Shown: piece by piece, positions 1 to 20,593 of the stretch | How positions within the stretch are numbered: the stretch's first letter is position 1 | Layout of the letters: every line of letters starts with the position of its first letter | NCBI GenBank assembly: GCA_002633005.1 | Contig: NMRA01000313.1 | Location: 355,657 to 393,338 of the forward strand | Reading direction: 5' to 3' | Origin: Phoronis australis | Taxonomy: Eukaryota; Phoronida; Phoronidae | DNA length: 37,682 nucleotides | The notes under the pieces: model-generated | Seen by the model: the letters and a program-made list of their open reading frames with translations, nothing else | Database searches by the model: none | What the model was told of the DNA's origin: nothing | Position numbers and translations under genes: made by a program

Positions 1-1356
1 GTGAACTTGGAATCCTGCTTAATCCAAAGATCGCGTATGCGTGAACTTGGAATAGAACATTCATTTGAGCACTCAGGTGAATTCTTTGTTCAGTGTAAAG
101 AATATTTGTAATTACTGGCCTCATCATCACCCATTTTCTCCTTTAGTCTTACTTGTGTCAAACAATCGAAGGAATATGTGAATGGTTAAATCAATTTATA
201 GTTTGATGAATAAGATCGTCAATAGTGGGGAAATATTGATTAAAATTTACGTTATTTTATGAACATGTAATTTGATTTAGTGCAGTTCAAATTTTCATCA
301 GCGTGAGCCATTGTTTGAATGAGCTTTTCAATTTTCCTTGTGTATTCTAAGTTCACGCACAGCAAAACGATTATGATCGACACGCGTGGGCATAAGTGCG
401 CATTACCTGATTTGTATGAGTATCGTAAACAGATTGTACACAAATGGTGCGGGAAAGTTCAGTGATTCATTTTTTTTTTCTTTACGCCTAGTTATCTTGA
501 GTGAGATGTCAAAAAACAAGAACTTGTTTAGAATACATCGATTAAGTTTGCTCTCGTTGTTGCAGTCCTCTTTCCCAGTTCTACGTCGGGTAGCAGTGTG
601 AAAGGATATTGTCACATGGCTTATCGATGACTAACGTTCAGACATTATGTAAAAAGCACAATAGCACTGCGCCATCTATTGAGAATACCTTTGTGACTTG
701 CGGCTGCTGCAATAAACTGGATCTATGTATTTCATTCACGTCCAGACTTTTGACATACTCGAGATAACATGGCGTCAAACAAAACAACGGATCGATTCAT
801 TGTTCTTTTGCGGCTCATTCACGTGCCATATGTTCATGACAATCGTTAAAACCAAGGTATACGCACTGATGCGTGTCAGTCATGATCATTTCATAATATT
901 TTTCGTTATAACTATTTAAAACAAAAATGTCATCATTTCACATAGTTACTCTAGCGTATAGACTTATCAGTTCGCACTCTGCAGTATAGTTAATTTCCTT
1001 GTTCGCCAGTGCTGAACACTTTTCGGTTACCTGATGTGTTCACCACCTCAATGGAGACAGCTTAAGAATGGCAGCCTACTTTGAATGGCGCGTAGCAAGG
1101 TCGTAGTTCCGTTTCAAACATCAGTTGCTCTCTTTGTAAACAGTCCCTATAGATGAACTAACCGTCTGCTACACAGATTAACTTAATTAACATTCAATGA
1201 GTTTACCTGTCGATATGAAATTGGTCTCAATTCACCTTTAATTCATACTGTGAACTGTGAGTTAGGGAACAAATGGAAGTTTGTTTGTACTCGAAAAGTG
1301 ATTCAAAACAAAATTTTCGCCTCGCGCTCCTCTTAACTACGGCCTCGACCACAAGC
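1..1356. other. Gene-free flank
   Basis: I see no supportable gene here; the open frames are short, overlap on both strands and lack recognisable motifs. The only structure is a 13-base direct repeat (gtgaacttggaat) at 1-13 and 41-53. Confidence 0.5.
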
Positions 1357-1420
1357 CTCAAGATGGCGCTGATCGCTTTAACCATTTGAGGCTTAGTCAT
1401 TACATTAGATATCCTTTATG

Positions 1421-1501
1421 CGCGCTGGTTGGCCGTTGACGACATTCACCGTTGACAATAGGTACGCGCTGGTTGGCCGTTGACGACGTTCACCGTTAAC
1501 A
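1421..1501. repeat. Two-copy tandem duplication, period 44
   Basis: Units at 1421-1457 and 1465-1501 begin cgcgctggttggccgttgac and differ at two of 37 positions. They lie inside the inverted-repeat element at 1357-2515. Confidence 0.8.
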
Positions 1502-1603
1502 CAAGAAACCTTCAAACAGTTGAACCGTTGAATAATTAAATACCAGTTCTTAAAGATACTTGTCCATACCTTTTTGATGTGATAAATTTGATTTTTTTTC
1601 CAG

Positions 1604-1716
1604 AAACTAAACAAGATCCAAACGCAGATTCTACTAACCGTATTTTCACAGGCGTTGTTGTTGCTACCATGCGTGATTCGGAAGCAGCCGAAGATACTGT
1701 TTTCGTTATTGTTTGA
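1604..1716 (+). CDS. Possible terminal exon, product unknown
   Basis: A T-rich tract ending in ccag (1600-1603) precedes 37 open codons ending in TGA at 1714-1716, and AATAAA follows directly at 1717-1722. That order of acceptor, short open frame, stop and poly(A) signal is what a last exon looks like. I recognise no family and found no upstream exon. It sits inside the inverted-repeat element at 1357-2515, so it may be part of the mobile element or chance. Confidence 0.15.
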
Positions 1717-2515
1717 AATAAAATGTGGTCCCGTACTTATTGTCGGTTCTGTTATACTGAAAGCACCATAGAAATTATCCTCCTTTTGAATTACAATACA
1801 TACATTAGGTAAAATATTGAAACTCAAAGTGTGGGGTGAGGCAGTTGTTATGTAAGATTACTCCCTAATGATGGGCTAAAGTCATATCAGTAACGTTAGC
1901 AGTAGCTCTTATCAGGTCATGTGTTTTGGAACAGTGTTTCACTGCAGGAATTACTTTCCACGGAGAAATACTGACTCATTCTATGAAACTGGTCACATCA
2001 AAACAGTTCATGGGCCAATTTCTGTGCTTCAAAAACGAAAGTTGAAGGTTTTCCAGTAATTAAGACAGATATATGCGCAAACTTTTCAACACGGAAAAGC
2101 AACTGAAACAATTCAAAAAATGTTTCAGTAGAGCCAGGCAGCCATGCGGTTTGTAACCTGAGTCAATAAACCCAACACGCTCAGCATGCTACCCTCTCGA
2201 CTAACACTGGGATAACTGCAGAAAGTCCGTATGTGCGCCGTGAGATCAAAGGAAATCTCGCTGGCCACGGGCATCGGAGAGTTTGCGTTTCCTTTGCCGA
2301 AGTACGCCTAATGCAATTTTTCAATGAGCTAAGCCTAAATTGCTGCATAAATAACGCTCATTTTGATTTTTTGTATTATACTACTACAGCAAAATTCAGA
2401 GGTGATATACCTCAATATCACTTGTGATATTACGGCCCTTTCCGTAGAAATGCGTCAGAATTTGATTTCCCCTAACCAAGCCTCAAATGGCTAAACTGAT
2501 CAGCGCCATCTTGAG

Positions 2516-5500
2516 TCTTTGGAGACGAGACAGCACCCTATTGCCTATAAGCTATTTCATCTCACCTCCGTCAGCAAAGATGCAAGGTCTCGGAAAATGT
2601 ACTCATCAATGCCAGTTGCTGAAGTAATTAAATAGTATAAATTATTTGTATAGTATGATGTAGTAATAAATAAATGCCAAACACTTTATTCAACGATTGT
2701 GGAGTGGAAACCTAAGTCGAAATTTATGACAGTGTTGAGTCACTTTTCATGAAACAAGCCCCTGATCTCGATCATTAACTCTTTTTGACATGAGGTGAGT
2801 ATACACTTGTTACATGATATTTCACACACTATAGAGGTCGCTGCTTTTGACGACGTTGGAATGCTAGCGGTCTACAGGGGGTAAGCGCGTAGAATTCTTA
2901 ATAAAATTTACCACTGATAACCGAAAATATGGAAAAACAAAAGCTCTTACGACAATTAAACAATGATCATCGAGTGTATTGATTTGAAGGATTCAAAATT
3001 TGACAAGTATTAATGAAGTTGCAAAGGCACGTTCTTTATAACGAAATGTAGTTAAACTCGAGTTTTGTGCTGTCAAACGTTTGCCTTTTTCTTTGGACTC
3101 GAATATCGTGTGGAGAAACAATGGAAAAATGACTTGCTTATTCAATGTTCAAATATACCCGACATGATTTTCACATTTTTTGGCTTCAGAAGATGCTAGT
3201 CGCGTCGAATTTGACATATCGGCAATCTTGTTAGAGGCTAACAAAGTGAATTAACTGAGTTCGTGTGCTTGATTAATGAGATTTCGCTAATTACGCACAT
3301 TTAGTGTTTGCCTTTGTGTGTCGTCATTTCAGGACCTAACTGCATGGAAGAAAGCACATGTCACCTTTGCCCGTAGTCATACGGAAACCACAAAAATCAC
3401 TATGGCGTATTTCAGTCATCACACAACCCTTGGGTTTTATTTGAAAGCAAATTGTGTTGCATTTAGACGTGTAACCTTTGACAGTAAAGGATTTGCATAC
3501 TCCGTGAAGTTAAATTACGCGATTTTTTCAACCAACACTCCATTAATTGTACCCGGCGTCACGGTAGTCTTTGAACTAATTACTTAAGCCGTACCCTCAG
3601 TCAAAAAATGATTTGGGCCTCTTGCAGTAATGAAATAGGTCTGAGCTCGTTCCTTGCTCATTTTAGACGTGACTTCTGAACTCGGTAATAGTTGACAGTT
3701 CGTAGTTTCTAAAGACCGCATTCACGAAATATCACGGCACGGCATGACCTGAATGTTTATGAGCTTGGTCTGATGGAGTAACGAACTCTCAGTCTTTTTA
3801 CCGTATTCCAATCGCTGATGTCACACATTTTTAACAAAGGAACAGTTTGAGACCAATTTCCTAACGGTTGATGGACTAAATCAAAACGTGGCGTTTGGCA
3901 GAATGCATACGCTTAATATGCAGTTAATATCAAATTCGACAATCCAGCATCCGATCCTGTTCCCACAGCTTGTTTTAGAAAGGTTATTCCACTGATGGGC
4001 CTGAGATGTCGTAAAGGGCGACAACTGAACCACCACTATCGAAGAAAAGGTGTTCGTGTTTCTCAAGCAAATGGCATACGTAACAACGGCGTTTTTTAAT
4101 CATTTTGGTCGTAGAGGGAACCCTAAATCATCCAATGTATTCCTGCTGAACCTAAGCTCTTCCCAGGAAAGTAGGACCTTGAAATATTGCTTTTTTATGT
4201 GGGCTTCGGGCAGAACGCGCTTAGGGCACGAACTGTGACCTTTTAGCCACAACTAATGGCTTGTGAATCAAAAGATCACCCTTTCTATTTCAGCTGAATT
4301 GGGTTAAATTAGCTTGGCGACAATAAAGAAATCGACTCATTTACGTACATGTAAACGGGTTCAACCACGGTAGTCTCTAAAGTAGCTTGCGTGAAACAAT
4401 TTCTTAAGATTTCATAGTATTTGTGTGCTTATGCTATTTAAGTCAATTTTCAGCTTTGCTACACACCGAGTAAACTCTACGTTGAAGTCTCAATATTAAT
4501 TAATAAGTTCATTTTCATGGTACAGACTAAACCCCCATATGTTTTCAATAAGGGCTCGGTTTTCAGATGTACTATTAGAAAATGTTATTATTCAAAGATG
4601 CACTCATAATTAAGATGAAGTTACAGAAAGTATAACCGATTTGTGAATAAACAAAGAAGATTTGGGCAACTTAATTCAGTCTCTGTGTGGGAATGTTTCG
4701 TGCAACCGGCCACAGAAACCCACGATCACCCGGAATTGTATCGATCACGAACGTTATTAGATACGGTTCCCCGCAATCTGGAAATAATATCGGACATTCT
4801 CACCTGGCTATTTTAGACCGTACTCGCCAAATGAGGCCAGAAGACGCCAAACAGCTGCCGTCTAACTTGAGGTTTACCACTAAACATCACAGTTGTGTAC
4901 GTGTAGATCAGACAACAAACCCAAGTAGGGCTGGGTTCCATACGTGCAATGCAATGCAATTTCTCGTTATCTACTTCACAATTATTCTTTAATTGATCGC
5001 CAATCTCCAATTTGCAAGGTTCTAATGTGCTTCCATCACTAAATAACTGACAAATATGCAAACTAACAAATAAACATTTCCACAGATTCAAAATTTTTCT
5101 GACCAGATAAATGAACTTCGATGGCGTTCAGGTTGTCTCACTACACAAATGTGTTGTTGAAATAATAAAAAATAACTTATTTATGTTCCTAAAAACCTGA
5201 GGGAGAATCAAATAGTTCGTGTTTTATCGTGGAATTTTCTACAGTCTACAACATCAATAGTTATCGAAGCCAGGCAAGAATAGAGCAATCAACCGTTAAA
5301 CAACCGTAGTATCTTACCATGGTGACGTTCTAAGTAGTAGATGCCTTAAAAAATACTGAGAGAGAGACCTCCTTCGCCACTTCAATGTGTCGACGGTGGA
5401 GACGAAACTTCTTGCCTTGCCCGTTGGAACACACATTTATTAAGATGTTGTCACTACAGATCTTAGGGAGAACTTGATGAAAATCATCGCAACGGTGCTA

Positions 5501-6382
5501 ACGGAGATCATCCAGGCTGTATTGCGGTAGCTACGATCGCCTAACCTTGAAGCTTTGAAAAATATCGTTGGCAACGGTTTAGAAATTATTGTTGGCATTC
5601 AGTTTCAGTCTGCAAATTCTTCTTTCCGTTTTCGAAAATGATCACGTGATAGCTGATACAAACTCAGGTTTGCAGCCTAAACAAAAACTGTTTATAAACA
5701 AAAGTGACATGTGCGATTGGAAAGGAACCAGGACTGCGTGTAAACAAGCAAGCAAACATTTTCGAAATTATGGGAGCTACACCGCTTCCAATACCGCGAT
5801 GTCCATGTCGTGAATTTTGGTGAATTGCACTTAAAATAGACCCAGTGGATTATTCGACCAGCATGCTAAAGGAATATTTCCTTCCGTCGTGACCTAAACG
5901 TGTCTCAAATAAGCCAATTAACTCCAATGAATCAGCCTCAAGGCTTTCCTTCCCATGATAGTAGATGGTGTCTATCATCAAAGGCACTAAACACAGGAAG
6001 TTTCCCAATTTTGCCTCCCCAAACTGTTTCCGGTGAACTGGTCGACATGTATAGAAAGGTTTGAAACAAAGTTTTTGTCGTCTTTGACAAAGGTGAGTAC
6101 GGTGTTCGCTAAGACGGTCGTGTATGCGTGGTTTTAGGTGTCAGCTTCATTCAAGTTGCTTTTTATATCATACGTCAGTCGAATGTTTAGTGTATGGATA
6201 TTATACAATAATAATTTATCTCCGTTTTGTTTTGTGATGCATATTTGTATTGGTAACTTTGTTACAGAGGGTCTGCAGTGAAATGACATTTGCTTTTGGA
6301 GATCTCTCATACATTTACGTAAACATACATGGAAATATACGTTTCATTTTACTGTGCTCTTCCAATTGTGCATTAATTAACG
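2516..6382. other. Gene-free stretch
   Basis: Only scattered open frames of 60-101 codons occur, often on both strands at once (for example 4687-5091), as expected by chance. None has a recognisable domain or a convincing splice context. A segment at 5862-6061 is open on the plus strand but lacks a start or a good donor in its own frame. Confidence 0.45.
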
Positions 6383-6541
6383 AATTCTTATTTCTCCCTC
6401 TTCCGCCCGCCCCCTCCTGTTCCCTATCCCTCCCCTCCTTTCTCCCCCCCTCTCTCTTCCCCCAGTTCCTCCCTTTCTTCCCCTCGTACCCTCCCTCCCT
6501 CCCTCTCCCTTTGTCTCCCTTTCTCTATCACTCTCTCTTAT
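6383..6541 (+). repeat. Long polypyrimidine (C/T) tract
   Basis: About 155 bases are almost all C and T, with CCCT and TCCC runs and CCCTCCCTCCCT near 6490. The open frames across it (serine/proline/leucine on plus, glycine/arginine/glutamate on minus) reflect this composition and are not genes. Such tracts can form intramolecular triplexes. Confidence 0.9.
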
Positions 6542-7436
6542 TGCAAATACAATCATCATTTATAATTAATTAACCTGGTTTTTGAAGGTTGGCTTTCAAC
6601 TTCAATATAAATTAATATGATGTAAGTTTCACTCTACAAAGAGACAGAACTGGCTTCGTAATATCGTATCTGCGACCGTCTTAGCCACGACTCGATTTGC
6701 GCCCTTTGATAAAACAGGCCCCTGGTTTTCAATATACCTTTGCAATAACGTGCATATTCGTCTAAAGAACATAATGATGTCATTCGCAGCGCTACCAAGT
6801 AAACTTTGTTGGTACACTTTATACACAGATAAAGGAAAACCGTTCATTTTTTATCATTTTATTTTTCTTAATTCATCCTGGTAACAATTTCATATATCAG
6901 TGTTGGCGAATGGTCCATAAAAGGAAATAAAACTTGTGTTGTCATACTAACATGTATATTTTCTTAATGATAAAACAAATAAATAGGAATACATTGCACG
7001 TGTCGGATTGGGTTGACTTACAAATCAACCCCATGCATGTTGATGTAACCGCACATTATACCATTAGTATTACCAAAAGCAACCAATATAATTTTGAAAG
7101 GCTTATAAGTTACACAGGTTAACATTTTACTATTTTAGATAAGAGCATAAACCCCTTTCCTCCAGGACTTGCACAGTGATTTATCATCCTAAGCCATACC
7201 CATACGTGGTCCCAGACACAAGTCGAATGCAATGGTTTAATGAGACCTGTTATTAGCAGAGCTTGTTATGTTTTCAAAGAAACTCCAATTAAAATTGGTT
7301 ATATTAAATAAGCATTCAAACAGGTAACGAGCAAAGGATGATTTATCGCACGGTATACTCGATAGTCTGTTATCACCGCGCATCTGTTGAACTTCTTCTT
7401 TTAAGTAATCGATTCTTTATCGTTGTTATATTTCAG
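6542..7436. other. Gene-free stretch downstream of the tubulin gene
   Basis: No gene was recognised. On the minus strand this region would hold the distal 3'UTR of alpha-tubulin; ATTAAA at 7236-7241 and AATAAA at 6858-6863 are the nearest poly(A)-signal-like hexamers. Confidence 0.4.
7236..7241 (-). terminator. Candidate poly(A) signal ATTAAA for alpha-tubulin
   Basis: This is the first common poly(A)-signal variant downstream of the tubulin stop on the minus strand, about 490 bases away. No canonical AATAAA lies nearer; the next is at 6858-6863. Assignment is by position only. Confidence 0.2.
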
Positions 7437-7694
7437 CACTATGCCATTATAATGGAATCGGGAAATTCAAGAAAATGCCAGTGGCGGATACAAGATGTCG
7501 TGAGGGGAACCAAATACCATGCCCAACAAACAAGCATTCGCAATAACCTAGTGTCGACAGCGTTTCTCGGCCATGCCCAAATGAGAAGCCTGGATTACCG
7601 GCCCGACCAACTAAATACGCGCATGCTAACTGCGCGTGGATATGAATCTGTGCGAATTCACAGCACTGTGGAAACCCATCCAGAAAACCAATAG
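7437..7694 (+). CDS. Possible terminal exon converging on alpha-tubulin, product unknown
   Basis: A good acceptor (pyrimidine-rich run ending ttcag at 7436) precedes 85 open codons ending in TAG at 7692-7694. An internal ATG at 7453 would give an 80-residue basic, polar protein with no membrane segment. Base composition is less AT-rich than the flanks. I recognise no family and no upstream exon. If real, its stop lies 33 bases from the tubulin stop on the other strand, so the two transcripts would overlap tail to tail. It may simply be an open frame antisense to the tubulin 3'UTR. Confidence 0.2.
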   Translation, partial: HYAIIMESGNSRKCQWRIQDVVRGTKYHAQQTSIRNNLVSTAFLGHAQMRSLDYRPDQLNTRMLTARGYESVRIHSTVETHPENQ

Positions 7695-7727
7695 TTTTTT
7701 TGTCCTTGAACCGGAAGTAGCACGTGA

Positions 7728-16775
<9,048 letters not shown>

Positions 16776-16849
16776 GATGTCTTTGGATGATTCAGTGACA
16801 ACAGAGATCGTCTGGCTCACAAATGACCTTGAGGAGTCAAGTGAGAGGT

Positions 16850-17250
16850 TAACCTTGGTTGGTGAGGGCAGTCGTTGGCTTTTATGACTGAGGACGCGTC
16901 CAAGTGACCACGAATAGGGGTGTTAGTAACGGATCGGAGCTCTGCGCTCACGCCATGAGTTTTGCTGACTGTTAAAGAAAATGAGTCACGTCAGCAGTAC
17001 ATCTGAGCAGAACCTATGCTTGCGCTCAGATTTCGATAGTTCAATCGGTATAAAGACTCGGTCCGTCTAGTTAGTTACGCATTGGTTCAATTTTCATGTC
17101 GGGTCTGTTAAAACTGTTCGGAATACAAAATTTTAGAAATTTTACTCCATTGAATTTAATTCATATGCTGCATGGCCGGGCGACAAATTGAAGACCTACC
17201 GGCCAAGCAACGCTGTCTTTGCACGTTACCTGAAGATGACGTCAGCACAC
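16850..17250 (-). promoter_or_regulatory. Alpha-tubulin promoter region
   Basis: Upstream of the start codon the minus strand shows a TATA-like CATAAAAG (16879-16886), placing transcription start near 16850-16860 and a 5'UTR of about 80 nt. Further up are TGAGTCA (AP-1 type, 16982-16988) overlapping a half CRE (ACGTCA, 16988-16993), and a full CRE TGACGTCA at 17237-17244. The order is promoter-like; the start site itself is not proven. Confidence 0.4.
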
Positions 17251-19601
17251 CAGGTGAAAATCTACTGCTGAATATTCTTTTTATCCAGTTGATCTGCTGT
17301 TGTAAGCTATTCATATAAAAACGGGTATAGTTTAACATATTTTTACCAAATATTAGAAATAAGTTGCGCTGGTCTCCATTCAAATAACATACCACCTACA
17401 GTTACGAAATTGGTCTCGATTTGTTCTTTACTCACATGGGTTACAGACGATATTTGGATCACTGGAAGTTTGTCAGATCAGGCCATACAAAGTTGACTTG
17501 TCAGCATGGCGGGTAATTTTATGAGCCTAGCATATAGCCTTAAGCAATTACGAACTGTCAGTTATTTGAGACCAGAAACCATGTCTCATCTGAGTAACGA
17601 ACAAGTTGACAACAGTTTTATACGAATAACTTCGTTTCTTTTGATGGAACGCGGGTTTATAGCACATGCCTTTCACATACGCTAGGAGAGCAGGATGAAA
17701 TTCTCGTTATGTTCCGAAAACAGAAATTCAGCTTAACATCTGTTTCAGTAATATTATCGTCAAGATCAGCCCCAGCGCGAGTCGAACCTGAAACTCTCGC
17801 GCCTCAGCCAAACCCTATGGAAACCAAGCTTTTCATTTAACACGTACGGGTTTCACCCGCCAGCCCGTTAACGCGGGTACATGAATAACGCATTACATGT
17901 AATTCGCTTTGTAGACGAGTGTAGGGTGTCTTTTGTCTGTTTTTAATTTCAGATGTGGTAGTTTGCAGTGCTCCGGTTCTAAACTTGCGATTTTTTAGGC
18001 TGAGGTTGTGATATGTTATTCATGCTGTTATTTGTTGTTATTTATATATGCCAGTAGTGGCCCAAATCAGTCATTGAATTAAAAATTTGCCAAATCGACT
18101 GATGAACTAGCATGCAGACTGGCATCAGTTATGAGTTCTGAGTACGTCACAGTTAGTTAGAAATTTCCAGGTTATCAGCTTTTTATAACTGCTCCAAAAA
18201 AGAAATGCCAAACAGGTTGAACGCAGTCTTTGAAACTGTCCGTTCATCACATCACTAACGTATCAGTCCCACTCAGTCACAGGGTTCTTCGCTGTTGCCG
18301 TTTATCATTCTTTGCGTTATATATGTCAAGTTTCTCACGACAAAAAGGTATGTCTGCAAGATAGCAACATGTCGCAACATTCATATTCAAAGCACATTAA
18401 CGTGTTGCGAAATAGATTAGCGCGTTAACGAGTCAAGCCTGTACGCGTTAACGTTTAACTACCGTACGCGTTAACAACCGACAGGCATGCAAGTGCCTGT
18501 TGCATAGTTGGGCTTTATCCTACTTGGTAGATGCTAGTGTAAAAGGTATCAATGTAGTAAAGTCACTGGCCTTGATTGCTGCAAATGTCTGGCAGACCAC
18601 GGCGAGAATTGTTGATTTGTAATAAAATCATTAAACAAAGCCCATGTTACTGATAAATAACTGTGGACAAGCCTAATAACTTAAAAAAATCTACCCCATT
18701 CATCTATAATTCCAAAAATGCATCTTTCGGCCGTAAATAATGTTACTTGAATAATAATTTAACTCTCATTCTTTCCTTTTTTCATCAGTTTAGGGCACAG
18801 AACAAATTAAATTAATTGAAAAGTATCACGATCGTTGGGGCATTACCGTTCTAATTTTACGAATGAAATTCATTTGATAATTTATCGTTTATTCTGGAGG
18901 CCATTTTATCTTGTAGTCAGTGAATAAGCCACACAAAATTTTGTCTTAATTGTGTTTACTTTGAAAAAATATAGTCGTGTTGAAATGGTACTATTTAGGG
19001 AATATGAACTTCATCTGGTGAATTTTTTAGAAAGGATTTAAAAGCGGGAAGAGTTGTTCGCCAACAACTTTAAATAGTTGGACGATTTATACAATTTTCG
19101 GCCTATCACACGGAGGTGGGACTGCCCAAGCTTAACATGAAAAGGGTTTACCATAAATCGGAAAAAGTCCATTTCATTTTGCAAACGTGGTGCGATATTT
19201 TTGTTATCTTTTATGGGTTAGGACTCTTGCCTTTTTTATACGGAAACAAATCTATCTTTGAATTGTGCATTTTGTTAGCCTATTAAGGCTTTACTTTCCG
19301 GCTCCTGTTTCGTAAAACACGGTTTTTCAATTATCAGACCACATTTTGTGCAAAGCAGATAACATGTACCATTTTATACCTGCCAATGTATTCAGACAGC
19401 CAAGCGCGCTATTTTAAGCTGCGTCCGATATCCGGACTAAGAACTAAAGGCATCGTTTATGTCCTTTTTCTGAGCTCATGCGCCTTTATTTGAAACAATG
19501 CATTTTTTAAAGGAAATTAGTGAAAATCCCAACAGTTGTCTACAAAAAACTAAGTGTATATTGTTAAGTTGCCAGCTAAATACCGTACATGCAGTAGACA
19601 C
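17251..19601. other. Intergenic region between divergent genes
   Basis: No gene recognised. The only structure I found is the degenerate tandem array at 18421-18489. Confidence 0.5.
18421..18489. repeat. Degenerate 23-bp tandem array with CGCGTTAAC core
   Basis: CGCGTTAAC occurs at 18421, 18444 and 18467, exactly 23 bases apart; the remainder of each unit is poorly conserved (gta closes units 1 and 2). Confidence 0.6.
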
Positions 19602-20019
19602 CTACCGGGACTCTCCGTAGATAAGGTCATGGGCGTGTATGCGGAAAATGAAATTTTTAGGCGTTTATTCGGAAAAGGGGGTGTGTAAACGGAAAGTCAT
19701 AGTTTTGGTTATGCATATGCCAACATGAAGCACGATACTTTTTTATTTGGTACTGTGTTTTTTAAATTTTGTGTTAGTTCACCAACACGTTTTTTAAATG
19801 ATCAGAGGAATACTCCACAAAACCGTGACAGAATTTGTGAATAAACGTTGAGGCTGAGTGAGCTTTTAAGAGGAAATTTTCCGAATAAGCACCCCACAAG
19901 TACTATCTGGATCACTTGACACTAGAAGTTGTAACACCGAATAAACGCACATGGGCGTTCAGTCGGCATAGTTTTCCAAATAAACGCCCATGGGCGTTTC
20001 ACAGGGAAAATCCTGGTAG
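19602..20019. mobile_element. Non-autonomous inverted-repeat element with TTTATTCGG subterminal motifs
   Basis: Left end CTACCGGGACTCTCC pairs with right end (minus strand) CTACCAGGATTTTCC. Similarity continues to CATGGGCGTnTATnnGGAAAA on both sides. The motif CCGAATAAACGC and its variants recur in either orientation (near 19660, 19890, 19938 and 19976), and an 18-bp perfect palindrome lies at 19982-19999. No open frame of note; superfamily not determined. Confidence 0.6.
19982..19999. repeat. 18-bp perfect palindrome
   Basis: AAACGCCCATGGGCGTTT, within the subterminal region of the element at 19602-20019. Confidence 0.95.
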
Positions 20020-20078
20020 ACGTATCATGCGAGCCCACTAATCCTCAATGAAACTCTTCCACGAGCCCCAGCTGATAC

Positions 20079-20393
20079 CAGTGGCGGATTTAGGGGGGAC
20101 GGGACAAGGGGGCCATTCCCCCCTAAAATTCTACCGGATACCATTTGGGAGTTCGGGTGCGCGCAAGCAGGGACTCGTCGGGGATGAATAAACAACGCAA
20201 AGGCCCTGAACAAACTGAACAAATCCCGTTCACCGTTTTTTTTTTGTTTTTTTAGTCAACAGGTCCGCAACCCCAAACATTCGAGCCTCTGCGTCCCCAC
20301 ATTTTAGGCTGGGCTCGCGCATCTGTCAAAATTCTAGTTATCCCCGTGCCCTGGCCCCCATCCCCTTAACTCAAAATCCTGGATCCGCCCCTG
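20079..20393. mobile_element. hAT-like MITE with intact target-site duplication
   Basis: 315 bp. The left end is CAGTGGCGGATTTAGG and the right end, read on the minus strand, is CAGGGGCGGATCCAGGA. CAG-initial inverted repeats are typical of hAT elements. GATAC immediately flanks both ends (20074-20078 and 20394-20398), consistent with a 5-bp target-site duplication; most hAT elements make 8 bp, but 5-6 bp groups are known. No transposase is encoded, so mobilisation would be in trans. Confidence 0.75.
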
Positions 20394-20458
20394 GATACTA
20401 GATAATGTGGCGCTTATTGTCGCGAAAGCATCACTTCAGGCATGGTTTTACCCAGATA

Positions 20459-20474
20459 TAGGCGCATGCGCCTA
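20459..20474. repeat. 16-bp perfect palindrome
   Basis: TAGGCGCATGCGCCTA, in a short region with repeated ATAGGCGCA / ATAGGC motifs (20459-20545). Confidence 0.9.
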
Positions 20475-20593
20475 ATTCCTAATATAGGCGCACCTTCAAA
20501 TATAGATATGGAGCCTACTAGAAATAGGCCCACGCCTATAAACAATAGACCATTGATCACCACTATCATATCATAGCGCAGAGACCAGCCTCC

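Larger units (their letters stand above)
1357..2515. mobile_element. Candidate non-autonomous DNA element bounded by 40-bp inverted repeats
   Basis: The arm at 1357-1396 begins CTCAAGATGGCGCTGATC. Its reverse complement lies at 2476-2515, with 36 of 40 positions matching. Each arm is itself partly palindromic (AAGCCTCAA..TTGAGGCTT in the left arm). The interior holds a 37-bp tandem duplication, an 18-base hairpin (AATATCAC, 2 nt, GTGATATT at 2414-2431) and no recognisable transposase. I could not find a clear target-site duplication, so the exact ends and superfamily are open. Confidence 0.55.

Noticed and set aside
1405-1827. 140-codon minus-strand open frame
   Set aside because: No domain, sits inside the inverted-repeat element, and the plus strand over the same bases has an equally plausible exon-like segment.
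4687-5091. Open frames of about 100 codons on both strands
   Set aside because: Overlapping frames on opposite strands with no motif or splice support; typical of chance.
5862-6061. About 65 open plus-strand codons resembling coding sequence
   Set aside because: Ends in a stop directly after a weak donor; the good donor at 6093 belongs to a different frame. Length is within chance.
6377-6573. Open frames rich in Pro/Leu/Ser (plus) or Gly/Arg/Glu (minus)
   Set aside because: Produced by the polypyrimidine tract; low-complexity artefact.
7483-7520. CAGTGGCGGATACAAGAT resembling the left end of the hAT-like MITE at 20079
   Set aside because: No matching right end or target duplication nearby; only about 11 bases are shared.
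17765-17840. tRNA-like A box (TGGCTGAGGCG) and B box (GGTTCGACTCG) on the minus strand
   Set aside because: The boxes are only about 11 bases apart, too close for a tRNA, and no cloverleaf stems form.
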